This document shows, piece after piece, positions 21,399 to 28,614 of a stretch of 28,614 nucleotides of DNA. The stretch's first letter is position 1. Every line of letters starts with the position of its first letter. The stretch spans positions 1-28,614 of the forward strand of contig DAOUWT010000005.1 in the NCBI GenBank assembly GCA_030666985.1, in the 5' to 3' direction. The DNA is from Chloroflexota bacterium (GTDB taxonomy: Bacteria > Chloroflexota > Anaerolineae > Anaerolineales > UBA11858). The translations under genes were made by a program, and so were the position numbers. The notes under the pieces are model-generated. The model was given only the letters and a program-made list of their open reading frames with translations, did no database searches and was not told where the DNA came from.

Positions 21399-22502
21399 TC
21401 AGTATCGCAACAAGGCTCCGATTTTTCCATATTCGCTTAGGAGATGATCGCCCTCTAAAACCTTTACGCTTCCGCCTGTTTGTAATACTGTCCGAACCGC
21501 CGTCTCGACAACGTCTTCTATTTCTTCGAAATCGCTGGAGCAAAAGGGGCACGTGTCCAACTCCTGGGGGGTCATGTACCCACACCCCAGGCAATGATAG
21601 CCTTCTTCCTGGTATCCATCTTGGATTACCAAGGTCTGGACTCGTCCTTCTCGAATCGCGCCTAGAATATCGTCAAGCCGAGTAAGGCCGTTTCTTCCCT
21701 TGGCTGCTTCTGTGATGATAGTTTGAAGCAGTTTTTCTTCATGATGTTTTGCCGCTTCTGCTTCTATCTCTAGCGACTTTTCTTGAACTTCGTCATAGCC
21801 GGCGTCCATGCTCATAGAAAAAGTTCCCACGATCAAACTTTGCCAGGATTTTGGCAGCAACTCTCGGAAAGCGGAGACGTTTTTCGTTGTGCCGCCAATT
21901 AGAACTCGGCGAGCATCGTTGGCTTTCAAAAACTTAGCGACTTCCTCGGCGGCATCTCGCATATTGCGCTGGGAGATCACGTCGGGGGATTCGGCAACAC
22001 CTTCCACGCCCCGGCTGCGCCCCACGGTCTGGGAACCTCCCCCATGTTTTTGGCGCTGCACGTCCTCGCCAGAGAAACTGGCCTCCGCTTTCAATTCTCC
22101 CAGGTGAAAGGAGAAAAGACGGGCCTGCTGCTGATCGACCAATACCACACTGCAACGGGAATAGGTATCGAAAAGGGCTGCTAATGGCTTTACGTGCGGG
22201 TAGCGATGAAACCTGGCACGGCTGCGAATATCCACGGCTAAAGGATAGGCCCGAAAAAAATCTTCAGCGTCGCTCGAGAAGACTGCCACGCTGCGCCCTT
22301 GCTGCCAATCATATTCGAGGTCGAAGTATTCTTTGACTGCCTCGACATCCTTTGGCAAGTTGATGTCTTTAAGCATGGAGCGAAGTTGGAGTTTATAATC
22401 CTCGATAGTACCTTCGGTGGGGTTAGTGTTCAAATAAACGCTAAGGACGGGAGACTGAGCTTCGTATTCTAGTAATTCTTGCAAGTTGTTTTTTGTTAAC
22501 AT
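21399..22502 (-). CDS. Bacterial eRF1/Vms1-like (baeRF) protein with zinc ribbon
   Basis: Protein of 367 aa resembling the bacterial relatives of archaeal/eukaryotic release factor 1 and Vms1. The middle domain begins with VVLVDQQQARLFSF (119-132) and holds a glycine-rich loop HGGGSQ (153-158) where the GGQ loop of release factors lies. A helical stretch with NMRDAAEEVAKFL follows, then RVLIGGTTKNVSAFRELLP (eRF1 domain 3-like). The C-terminus carries a zinc ribbon, CLGCGYM (C304, C307) and CPFC (C318, C321). Such proteins are proposed to act in ribosome rescue or quality control by releasing the nascent chain; this is inference for this protein. AAGGAGA six bases before ATG fixes the start. 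It is second in an operon, 44 bp after the htrA-like gene, with a terminator downstream. Confidence 0.75.
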   Translation of the reverse strand: MLTKNNLQELLEYEAQSPVLSVYLNTNPTEGTIEDYKLQLRSMLKDINLPKDVEAVKEYFDLEYDWQQGRSVAVFSSDAEDFFRAYPLAVDIRSRARFHRYPHVKPLAALFDTYSRCSVVLVDQQQARLFSFHLGELKAEASFSGEDVQRQKHGGGSQTVGRSRGVEGVAESPDVISQRNMRDAAEEVAKFLKANDARRVLIGGTTKNVSAFRELLPKSWQSLIVGTFSMSMDAGYDEVQEKSLEIEAEAAKHHEEKLLQTIITEAAKGRNGLTRLDDILGAIREGRVQTLVIQDGYQEEGYHCLGCGYMTPQELDTCPFCSSDFEEIEDVVETAVRTVLQTGGSVKVLEGDHLLSEYGKIGALLRY

Positions 22503-22546
22503 GCATATCTCCTTTTGCTAATAAGCACATAAAAGTTGAGAGGGAG

Positions 22547-23689
22547 TTAAGGACGACTACCAAGAGTCAATTCGAGTTCTATTTCTTCGCTCCCTCTTAA
22601 TATAGTTAACATAATTATATCGCCAGGGTTTTTATAGGTCAAAAGATATCTGATAAAATCATCAAAACTAAGTACATCTAATCCATCGGCAGCAATGATC
22701 AAATCGCCCCCAGGCAAGGTGTGCCCCATCTCATCCCCACCGCCTATCAAACCGGCTTCTTCGGCTGGGCTGCCCTCCACGACGTCAATGACGTAAACCC
22801 CACTTGGACGAGGCAACTCTAGTTCCTCCTGCGCAAAAAGATTCACTTCGCTCAGGCTTAGGATGCCCATATAAGGATAATCGTGCTTCCCGGTTTCGAT
22901 CAAATCGGGGACAACATTTTTGGCTATATCAATCGGGACGGCAAAGCCCAAACCGGAGCTGATCGGTTGGCCCATTATATCAATACTGGTGGCTTGAATA
23001 GCATAATTAATGCCAACTACTTCCCCTTCTAGATTCAGGAGAGGGCCTCCGGAATTTCCAGGGTTGATGGCAGCATCTGTTTGAATGATGTTCCCCGAAG
23101 AAAAGGTTCCCCCGCCAGGGGCTTCGCGCAGTGAACCCATGGAGCGATTCAAGGCAGAAACAATGCCCATCGTCATTGTGCCATTCAATCCATGGGGGTT
23201 GCCAATTGCCACCACGGTCTGTCCAACCGGTAAAGTACGAGATTCCCCTAGTTTCAGGACGGTGAGGGTGTCTGGCAAGGTATCAAGCTTTAGCACGGCG
23301 ATATCAGAATCAGGGTCTATGCCAATCACTTCGGCGCGAGTTTTAAAGCCTGAGGGGAAATCAACTTCCAGGTCAGTAGCGCTCATGACGACATGGTAGT
23401 TTGTCACCACGTGCCCTTCTGCATCCCACACAAAACCGCTTCCTAAGCCGCCTCCATCCTCAGACAGTACCTGAATCGCCACCACGCCTGGGTTAACGCT
23501 TTCATAGAGGTTGATGAGTAAATCTTGTTGAGTGAATACATTTGCCTCTGCTGTGTCTGTGGGGCTTGGGGCAGGAGGGAGGTTTTCTACAGTTGGTGTG
23601 GGTGTTTCTCTTTGGGGGATAAGCACACAAGATAAACTTATAATAGTAACAATGCTAATGAACAAGAAAATCCGAAACCTTCGTTTCAT
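22547..23689 (-). CDS. HtrA/DegP-like serine protease, lipoprotein
   Basis: Trypsin-like protease of 380 aa, outside the cytoplasm and probably lipid-anchored. The N-terminus is MKRRFRIF, a hydrophobic stretch and a lipobox-like SLSC (C21), then a Pro/Thr-rich linker (about 25-47). Catalytic triad: H99 in VTNYHVV, D129 in DSDIAVLKL, S213 in NPGNSGGPL. A PDZ domain covers about 285-378 (YMGIL to GDLIIAADGLDVLSF). HtrA proteins degrade misfolded exported proteins. The frame continues upstream to 24031, but that extension translates a palindromic repeat, and the signal peptide begins at 23689, preceded by AAGGA. It is the first gene of a pair with the eRF1-like gene 44 bp downstream, so protein and ribosome quality control may be linked here. 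Confidence 0.9.
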   Translation of the reverse strand: MKRRFRIFLFISIVTIISLSCVLIPQRETPTPTVENLPPAPSPTDTAEANVFTQQDLLINLYESVNPGVVAIQVLSEDGGGLGSGFVWDAEGHVVTNYHVVMSATDLEVDFPSGFKTRAEVIGIDPDSDIAVLKLDTLPDTLTVLKLGESRTLPVGQTVVAIGNPHGLNGTMTMGIVSALNRSMGSLREAPGGGTFSSGNIIQTDAAINPGNSGGPLLNLEGEVVGINYAIQATSIDIMGQPISSGLGFAVPIDIAKNVVPDLIETGKHDYPYMGILSLSEVNLFAQEELELPRPSGVYVIDVVEGSPAEEAGLIGGGDEMGHTLPGGDLIIAADGLDVLSFDDFIRYLLTYKNPGDIIMLTILRGSEEIELELTLGSRP

Positions 23690-23766
23690 AAAATTAATCC
23701 TTGAGTTGTCTTTGCGAGTGTTGCCACAGCGCGGTTGGCGCTGCTCAAAAGGGAAAAAATAATGGC

Positions 23767-23880
23767 ATGTCATTGCGCCTGTCCAGAACGCAGTGAAGGA
23801 ACTCTGCTTGTCCGGCGCGGCAATCTCCCCGACGGTCAGGGAGGCTGCTACGTCGCAAAAGACGCTCCTCGCAGCGACAT
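23767..23880. mobile_element. CHCEER-type palindromic element, second copy
   Basis: ATGTCATTGCG (23767-23777) and CGCAGCGACAT (23870-23880) are inverted ends. Inner arms GGCAATCTCCCC and GGGAGGCTGC pair. Reversed, it is clearly related to the element at 13537-13647 (GCGAGGAGCGT, TGCGACGT, GCAGxCTCCC shared). It lies 78 bp upstream of the htrA start. The 493-bp gap 23690-24182 holds this, a degenerate spacer repeat and a C/T-rich block. Confidence 0.85.
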
Positions 23881-23908
23881 AGGCTAAGTTACGGTAGAGG
23901 GGATAGTG

Positions 23909-23952
23909 TTGTGTGAAAGTCCTCTGCCGAAAAACTACAGCGAATTTAGAAT
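23909..23952. repeat. Degenerate TA-island spacer repeat outside the island
   Basis: GTTGTGTGAAAGTCCTCTGC followed by AAAAACTACAGCGAATTTAG keeps the TTGTGTG ... ACTACAGCGAATT order of the spacer family. It shows that the family is not restricted to the toxin-antitoxin genes. Confidence 0.5.
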
Positions 23953-24116
23953 AGAGCGAATTTTTTGCTTGCTCTGTTTGACAGAGTTTGTTCCAAACCC
24001 TGCGGAGTATATAGTGTATCCTGAAAGGCAAGTGGTTTTACTGGATTTTACGAATTTCTAATCCTTGGAAGGGAGTGATTTAGGTGACGGGGTAATGAGA
24101 TAATTAGGAAACTCTG

Positions 24117-24182
24117 CCTACCTTGCTTTCCCATATCTACCCTGTCTACCCAACCAATCTACCAGTTTCCCAACTTACCAAT
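24117..24182. repeat. C/T/A-rich heptad-like repeat before the uvrA stop
   Basis: Repeats of TACC(C/A) and ACCAAT/CCCAAC type, for example CTACCCAACCAATCTACCAG. It resembles the right half of 12005-12130 and abuts the uvrA stop codon. No stem-loop with a T-run was found, so uvrA has no visible terminator here. Confidence 0.6.
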
Positions 24183-27083
24183 TTACCCATCCCTATGATT
24201 CTCACGCACATAGGCTTTCAAATACTTTCCAGTATAAGAATCAGGATTAGCGCAAATTTCTTCAGGCGTCCCCGTAGCAATCACCTTGCCCCCTGCCTCG
24301 CCGCCCTCTGGGCCCAGGTCAATGATGTGATCCGCAACTTTGACAATATCCATATTATGCTCGATGATCAAGACCGTGTTCCCTTCATCCACCAAGCGCT
24401 GCAGCACCTCGATCAGTTTATGCACATCTGCCGCGTGGAGGCCCACCGAAGGCTCGTCGAGGACGTATAAGGTTGAGCCAGTGGAACGTTTCGCCAACTC
24501 CCGCGAGAGCTTGATGCGTTGAGCCTCTCCGCCAGATAGGGTGGGGGAAGGCTGCCCGATGCGGATATATCCCAGACCGACATCTTTCAAAGTCTGTAGG
24601 CGGTCCATCATGGGCGTGAAGGCTTCGAAAACCTCCGACGCGGTATCTACGGTCATGTCCAGGACATCGGCAATCGAATAACCCTTGAAGCGCACCTGAA
24701 GTGTCTCGCGGTTATAACGCGCTCCATGGCAGACATCGCAGGGGACGTATACATCGGGCAAAAACTGCATTTCAATTCTCAACTGCCCTTGCCCGCTACA
24801 AGCCTCGCAGCGTCCCCCATGGACGTTGAACGAGAAACGCCCCTTGTTGTAACCGCGAATCTTGCTCTCTGGCAGCTCGGTAAATAGATCACGAATATAG
24901 TCGAATAGCTTCGTATAAGTTCCGGGATTAGAGCGCGGCGTCCGGCCAATGGGGGATTGGTCGATGTTGACGATCTTATCGATAAGCTCTACGCCTTGGA
25001 TGCCATCGTGGTCGCCCGGCAGCACGGTAGATTTGTTGATCTCCCGCGCCAAGGCCTTGTAGAGCACCTCTACCAGCAAGGTGGATTTGCCAGACCCGGA
25101 AACGCCCGTGATGCAGGACAGCTTTCCCAGGGGGATGGAGACGTCAATATCTTTGAGATTGTGCTGGCGTGCGCCCAAAATCTTGAGCGTTTTCCCGTTC
25201 CCGGTGCGGCGTTCCCCTGGGATGGGAACCTGGAGCCGGCCCGATAGGTACGCGCCGGTCAGGGAGGTGGGGTGGGCTAGGATCTCCTCCACGGGGCCGG
25301 CGACGACTACCTCGCCGCCGTGTTCCCCCGCCCCAGGGCCGAGGTCTAAGATCCAATCGGCGGTGAAGATGGTTTCAGCGTCGTGCTCCACAACCATGAC
25401 CGTGTTCCCCAAATCGCGCAGGCCCTCCAGGGTGCGCAGCAAACGCCCATTGTCACGGGGATGCAGCCCAATGGAGGGTTCGTCCAACACGTAGAGCACC
25501 CCCATCAGGTGCGAGCCAACCTGCGTGGCCAGGCGGATGCGCTGTGCCTCTCCCCCCGACAGGGTTCCGGCGGAGCGGTTGAGGGTCAGGTAATCCAGCC
25601 CCACATCCACCAAAAAATTCAGCCGTTCCTGAAGTTCGCGGAGAACGCGGTCGGCGATGATTTGCTGCCGTTCGGTGAGGGCCGCACCCTCTCCCCCCAA
25701 GTAGGACACCCACTCTAAGGCACGGCGGATGGGCCAAACCGAAACTTGAGTGATGTTGCGGTCGTTGATGGTAACGGCGAGGGCTTCGGGGCGAAGACGC
25801 GCCCCATTGCAAGCCGGGCAGGGACGGTTATTCATGTATCCCATAATGCGCTGCCGCATGTAGCGGGAATTGGTCTCCCTGAAACGGCGCTCCAGGTTGT
25901 TGACCATGCCTTCGAAAGCCCGCTCGAAGACGTGTTCCCTACCCTCTTTGCTCGTGTATGTCATGGTGATCTTTTCATCCCCCGTGCCGTAGAGGAGAAT
26001 ATTGAGGTCATCCTCGGAGAGATTCCTAACAGGGGCGTGGAGGTCAATATCGTAGGCTTTGGCAGCTCCCACTAAGGCCTGCCAATAATAGCCGCCCTCT
26101 TTGCGCGGCCCTCCCCACTCCGAGGCGTTGACAGCGCCCTCCATGATGGATAAGCTCCTGTCAGGGATGAGCAAATCTACGTCTATTTCTAGTTTGGTGC
26201 CGATGCCCTCGCAGTTGGGACAAGCTCCATGGGGTGTGTTGAACGAGAAGGTGCGGGGTTCGATTTTGGGGAGGCTGATGCCGCAGGCGGGACAGGCCAG
26301 ACGCTCCGAAAAGGTGGTTTCGGTGGGGTTTTCGGGGTCGGTGACATCGTACAGGGTCAGGTAGCCGTCTCCAAACTTGAGGGCTGTTTCCACGGAATCG
26401 GTCAGGCGGGAGCGAAAGTTCTGGGCCTCGGCGTGGTCTTCGTATTTGCGCAAAACCAGGCGGTCTACAACGGCCTCTATGGTGTGTGCTCTGTAGCGTT
26501 CAAGGTTAATATCCTCTTCCAGGCGGCGGATTTTGCCGTTAATGCGGGCACGCACGAATCCCGATTTACCGATTTCTTCGAGAATGCCCTCATGCTCCCC
26601 TTTGCGGCCTTTCACCATGGGCGACAGGATGTTGAAGCGGGTGCCTTCTGGCAAGCTTTCTATGATTTCTACAATCTCCTGCGCCGATTGGGTGGTAACT
26701 TCTCGGCCGCATTGGGGGCAATGCGGAATCCCGGCCCGGGCGAACAACAAACGCAAATAATCGGAAATTTCGGTCACAGTCCCCACCGTGGAACGCGGGT
26801 TGTGCGAAGCTCTTCTTTGGTCAATGGAAACAGCGGGGGAGAGGCCTTCAATATAGTCCACGTCCGGTTTATCCATTTGCCCCAAAAATTGCCGGGCATA
26901 AGAGGATAAAGATTCCACGTAGCGGCGTTGCCCTTCGGCAAAAATGGTATCGAAGGCTAAAGAGGATTTCCCCGAACCAGACAAGCCCGTGATAACTACG
27001 AATTTATCCCGGGGGATTTCTACGGTAATGTTCTTTAGGTTGTGAACGCGTGCGCCTACAACTTTGATTGTTTTTTGAGTCAT
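24183..27083 (-). CDS. uvrA: Excinuclease ABC subunit A
   Basis: DNA-damage recognition ATPase of nucleotide excision repair (966 aa), partner of UvrB. The first Walker A is GLSGSGKSS (33-41). CPxCG zinc-binding segments follow (HCPQCG and CPACGISLPKIEPRTFSF with CPNC). The first ABC signature is TLSGGEAQRIRLA with VLDEPSIGLHPRD, the second Walker A is GVSGSGKSTLL, the second zinc module is CEACSGQGQLRIEM with CDVCHGARYN, and the second signature is TLSGGEAQRIKLSREL with VLDEPSVGLHAADV. ATG 27083 starts the family sequence (MTQKTIKVVGARVHNLKN); a TTG 45 bases upstream adds unrelated residues. No good Shine-Dalgarno is visible. It is separated from htrA by a 493-bp repeat-rich gap. Confidence 0.98.
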   Translation of the reverse strand: MTQKTIKVVGARVHNLKNITVEIPRDKFVVITGLSGSGKSSLAFDTIFAEGQRRYVESLSSYARQFLGQMDKPDVDYIEGLSPAVSIDQRRASHNPRSTVGTVTEISDYLRLLFARAGIPHCPQCGREVTTQSAQEIVEIIESLPEGTRFNILSPMVKGRKGEHEGILEEIGKSGFVRARINGKIRRLEEDINLERYRAHTIEAVVDRLVLRKYEDHAEAQNFRSRLTDSVETALKFGDGYLTLYDVTDPENPTETTFSERLACPACGISLPKIEPRTFSFNTPHGACPNCEGIGTKLEIDVDLLIPDRSLSIMEGAVNASEWGGPRKEGGYYWQALVGAAKAYDIDLHAPVRNLSEDDLNILLYGTGDEKITMTYTSKEGREHVFERAFEGMVNNLERRFRETNSRYMRQRIMGYMNNRPCPACNGARLRPEALAVTINDRNITQVSVWPIRRALEWVSYLGGEGAALTERQQIIADRVLRELQERLNFLVDVGLDYLTLNRSAGTLSGGEAQRIRLATQVGSHLMGVLYVLDEPSIGLHPRDNGRLLRTLEGLRDLGNTVMVVEHDAETIFTADWILDLGPGAGEHGGEVVVAGPVEEILAHPTSLTGAYLSGRLQVPIPGERRTGNGKTLKILGARQHNLKDIDVSIPLGKLSCITGVSGSGKSTLLVEVLYKALAREINKSTVLPGDHDGIQGVELIDKIVNIDQSPIGRTPRSNPGTYTKLFDYIRDLFTELPESKIRGYNKGRFSFNVHGGRCEACSGQGQLRIEMQFLPDVYVPCDVCHGARYNRETLQVRFKGYSIADVLDMTVDTASEVFEAFTPMMDRLQTLKDVGLGYIRIGQPSPTLSGGEAQRIKLSRELAKRSTGSTLYVLDEPSVGLHAADVHKLIEVLQRLVDEGNTVLIIEHNMDIVKVADHIIDLGPEGGEAGGKVIATGTPEEICANPDSYTGKYLKAYVRENHRDG

Positions 27084-27131
27084 TGGTTTTTGAGGGTGCA
27101 AAAGAAACAGAGGATACAGAGGCAGCAAACC

Positions 27132-27162
27132 CCCTCTCCTCGTAGGAGAGGGCTGGGGTGAG
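27132..27162. repeat. REP-like hairpin in the uvrA leader
   Basis: CCCTCTCCT (27132-27140) pairs with AGGAGAGGG (27144-27152) around CGT, followed by CTGGGGTGAGG. This CCCTCTCC...GGAGAGGGCTGGGGTGAGG pattern recurs in intergenic DNA of many bacteria. It lies between the predicted uvrA promoter and its start codon. Confidence 0.65.
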
Positions 27163-27178
27163 GTCTTGATCTCTGTAT

Positions 27179-27187
27179 ATTATAGCA
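27179..27187 (-). promoter_or_regulatory. Extended -10 promoter of uvrA
   Basis: Read on the minus strand, TGCTATAAT is a perfect extended -10 element. No good -35 lies 17 bp upstream. Transcription should begin near 27172, giving a leader of about 90 nt that includes the hairpin. Confidence 0.6.
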
Positions 27188-27331
27188 CAAATGTTTCACT
27201 ATTTTTGGCAACTGCGGCATTATACACCATCTCTATCTGTTTTAATGGTAAACTATATAAGGACTTGAGCAAAAATATCCCAGCATTTTGGAACAAGGTT
27301 TGCGAAGTTTTCGTTTCTGCTCAACTACTTA

Positions 27332-27394
27332 CATGCTCTGAGGGGAACGCCAGTTCCCCGGACTCTACCCGCAGGAGCTGCCGATCCTGCTCGA
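27332..27394. repeat. Single-unit copy of the 27-bp array element
   Basis: CATGCTCTGAGGGGAAC is one array unit end, followed by the same flank as 9314-9359 (GCCAGTTCCCCGGACTC and so on). Inside the flank, CTGCCGA replaces the TCGGCAG of the other copy, its exact reverse complement. It ends 22 bp before the HAD-GH65 start codon. The rest of 27188-27415 shows no gene. Confidence 0.75.
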
Positions 27395-27415
27395 GCGTGA
27401 AGATACCACCTACTT

Positions 27416-28614
27416 ATGAAAAATTTTGACGCCGTAATCTTCGACCTAGATGGAGTAATAACCCACACCGCCTCCCTGCACAGCATAGCCTGGAAAGAAA
27501 TGTTCGACGGCTTCCTCAAGACTCACGCTGAGGAAAGCGGCACACCCTTCCGGGAATTTACGCACGAGGGCGATTACCTGCCCTACGTGGACGGCAAACC
27601 CCGCTATCAGGGTGTGGCGGCCTTGTTGGCATCCAGGGGGATAGACCTCCCCTTTGGCAACCCCAGCAACCCTCCGGGCCAAGGCAGCGCATGCGCTCTT
27701 GGAAACCAAAAAAATCAGATATTCAACGACCTCATCAAAACCGGGGGAGTGAAAGTCTTTGAAACCACGGTCAACTTCATCCACGAATTACGCGCCGCTG
27801 GAATCAAAATTGGAGTGGCATCTTCCAGCAAAAATGCCAAGCCGGTCTTAGAAGCCGTCAATTTACTAAGCCTGATGGAAACCCGCGTGGACGGCGTAGT
27901 CTCGGCAGAGCTTGGCCTGCAAGGAAAACCTGAGCCTGACATCTTCACGACCGCCTGCGACAACTTGGGCGTCTATTACGACCGAGCTGTAATTGTAGAA
28001 GACGCCATTTCCGGTGTGCAGGCTGGCAAAAAGGGCAATTTCGGCCTCGTCATCGGCGTGGCCCGCGAGAATAACGCCCAGCAACTAAAAATCAACGGCG
28101 CGGACATCGTCGTCGCAGACATGGCAGAAATAAACCTGGAGCGCGTTCAAAAATGGTTCGCCGAAGACCTGGAAGATAAAAATTGGTCGCTCGAATATTT
28201 TGACTACGCCCCCAAAAAAGAGGGCCTCCGCGAAACCCTCCTCACCGTGGGAAACGGCTACTTTGGCACCCGGGGCGCGTTAGAAGAAACCTCCGCCAAC
28301 GGCACGAATTATCCCGGCACCTACATGGCCGGCCTGTACAATCGCCTCCCCTCCCAGGTGAGCGGGCGCACTGTGTACAACGAGGATTTCGTCAACTGCC
28401 CCAACTGGCTGCCGGTCACTTTCCGCGTGGGGGATGGGGATTGGTTTGACCCCAACACGACGGAAATCCTCCACATCACCCGCCGCCTGGATTTTCGCAC
28501 CGGCGTCCTGCACCGCAGCCTGGTCGTGCGGGATGAGGCCGGGCGTGAAACGCGGGTCATCTCCCAGCGTTTTGCCAGCATGGACGATCCCCACCTCGCC
28601 GCCATCCGCTACAC
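27416..28614 (+). CDS. HAD beta-phosphoglucomutase-type / GH65 phosphorylase fusion, 3' end cut
   Basis: The frame is open for 399 codons to the window edge. Residues 1-235 are a HAD hydrolase of the beta-phosphoglucomutase family: nucleophile D10 and acid/base D12 in FDLDGV, YVDGKPRYQGV in the cap, VASSSKN, GKPEPD and VEDAISG. Some close relatives are annotated as trehalose-6-phosphate phosphatase-like. From about residue 242, WSLEYFDYAPKKEGLRETLL and GNGYFGTRG are the N-terminal domain of GH65 enzymes (maltose, trehalose or kojibiose phosphorylases); the catalytic barrel is beyond the window. GH65 enzymes release beta-glucose-1-phosphate, which the fused mutase would turn into glucose-6-phosphate, a direct handover. 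No Shine-Dalgarno precedes ATG; the leader consists of the single-unit repeat element. Confidence 0.88.
   Translation, partial: MKNFDAVIFDLDGVITHTASLHSIAWKEMFDGFLKTHAEESGTPFREFTHEGDYLPYVDGKPRYQGVAALLASRGIDLPFGNPSNPPGQGSACALGNQKNQIFNDLIKTGGVKVFETTVNFIHELRAAGIKIGVASSSKNAKPVLEAVNLLSLMETRVDGVVSAELGLQGKPEPDIFTTACDNLGVYYDRAVIVEDAISGVQAGKKGNFGLVIGVARENNAQQLKINGADIVVADMAEINLERVQKWFAEDLEDKNWSLEYFDYAPKKEGLRETLLTVGNGYFGTRGALEETSANGTNYPGTYMAGLYNRLPSQVSGRTVYNEDFVNCPNWLPVTFRVGDGDWFDPNTTEILHITRRLDFRTGVLHRSLVVRDEAGRETRVISQRFASMDDPHLAAIRY

Noticed and set aside
27084..27128. TTG start giving 15 extra residues on UvrA
   Set aside because: The extra residues are translated from the leader hairpin region, and UvrA sequence starts at ATG 27083.

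Overview
The window most resembles a chromosomal contig of an uncultured Chloroflexota (Anaerolineae-like) bacterium. The reasons are a beta' subunit with a long coiled-coil insert near its N-terminus and no trigger-loop insert, a secreted protein built from 'VQYFxRxRFE' repeats, a bacterial eRF1-like protein, and many dispersed palindromic elements (including the 'CHCEER' type) and heptad-like repeats. This assignment is inference from family resemblance, not from a search.

Layout. 1-557: 5' part of a secreted protein gene on the minus strand. 875-8874: housekeeping block on the plus strand, with rpoC (alone, own promoter, no rpoB beside it), a type IIA topoisomerase A subunit (gyrA-like) and a PHP-domain phosphoesterase whose last codons lie inside a perfect-register 18 x 27-bp tandem array (8828-9313). 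9434-9465: bidirectional terminator. 9488-11932 (minus): large TPR protein with a C-terminal SAP-like segment. 12134-14410: GH31 alpha-glucosidase interrupted in frame by a 111-bp palindromic element. 14676-17216: AT-rich cluster of three membrane proteins that share an N-terminal zinc ribbon but differ after it, followed by a membrane-anchored HIRAN protein.

17217-21300 is a toxin-antitoxin island, all on the plus strand: MazF-type pair, MNT/HEPN pair, a lone Smr-domain gene, HigBA and a RelE/ParE-type pair. The modules are separated by copies of a few dispersed repeat families. 21399-23689 (minus): a probable two-gene operon, an HtrA-like lipoprotein protease followed by an eRF1/Vms1-like protein with a GGQ-like loop and a zinc ribbon. 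24183-27083 (minus): uvrA. 27416-end: 5' part of a fused HAD (beta-phosphoglucomutase-type)/GH65 phosphorylase, which together with the GH31 enzyme points to use of alpha-glucosides such as maltose, kojibiose or trehalose.

The least ordinary features are (i) a family of twin-palindrome elements at 8075, 17513 and 19652 that keep an exactly 13-nt spacer while their stems change in a compensatory way, (ii) the 27-bp array and its single-unit relative 18 kb away, (iii) the palindromic element domesticated inside the GH31 reading frame, (iv) repeat-bounded TA modules, some with leaderless or near-leaderless promoters, and (v) the htrA/eRF1-like pair. No rRNA, tRNA or CRISPR array was seen.
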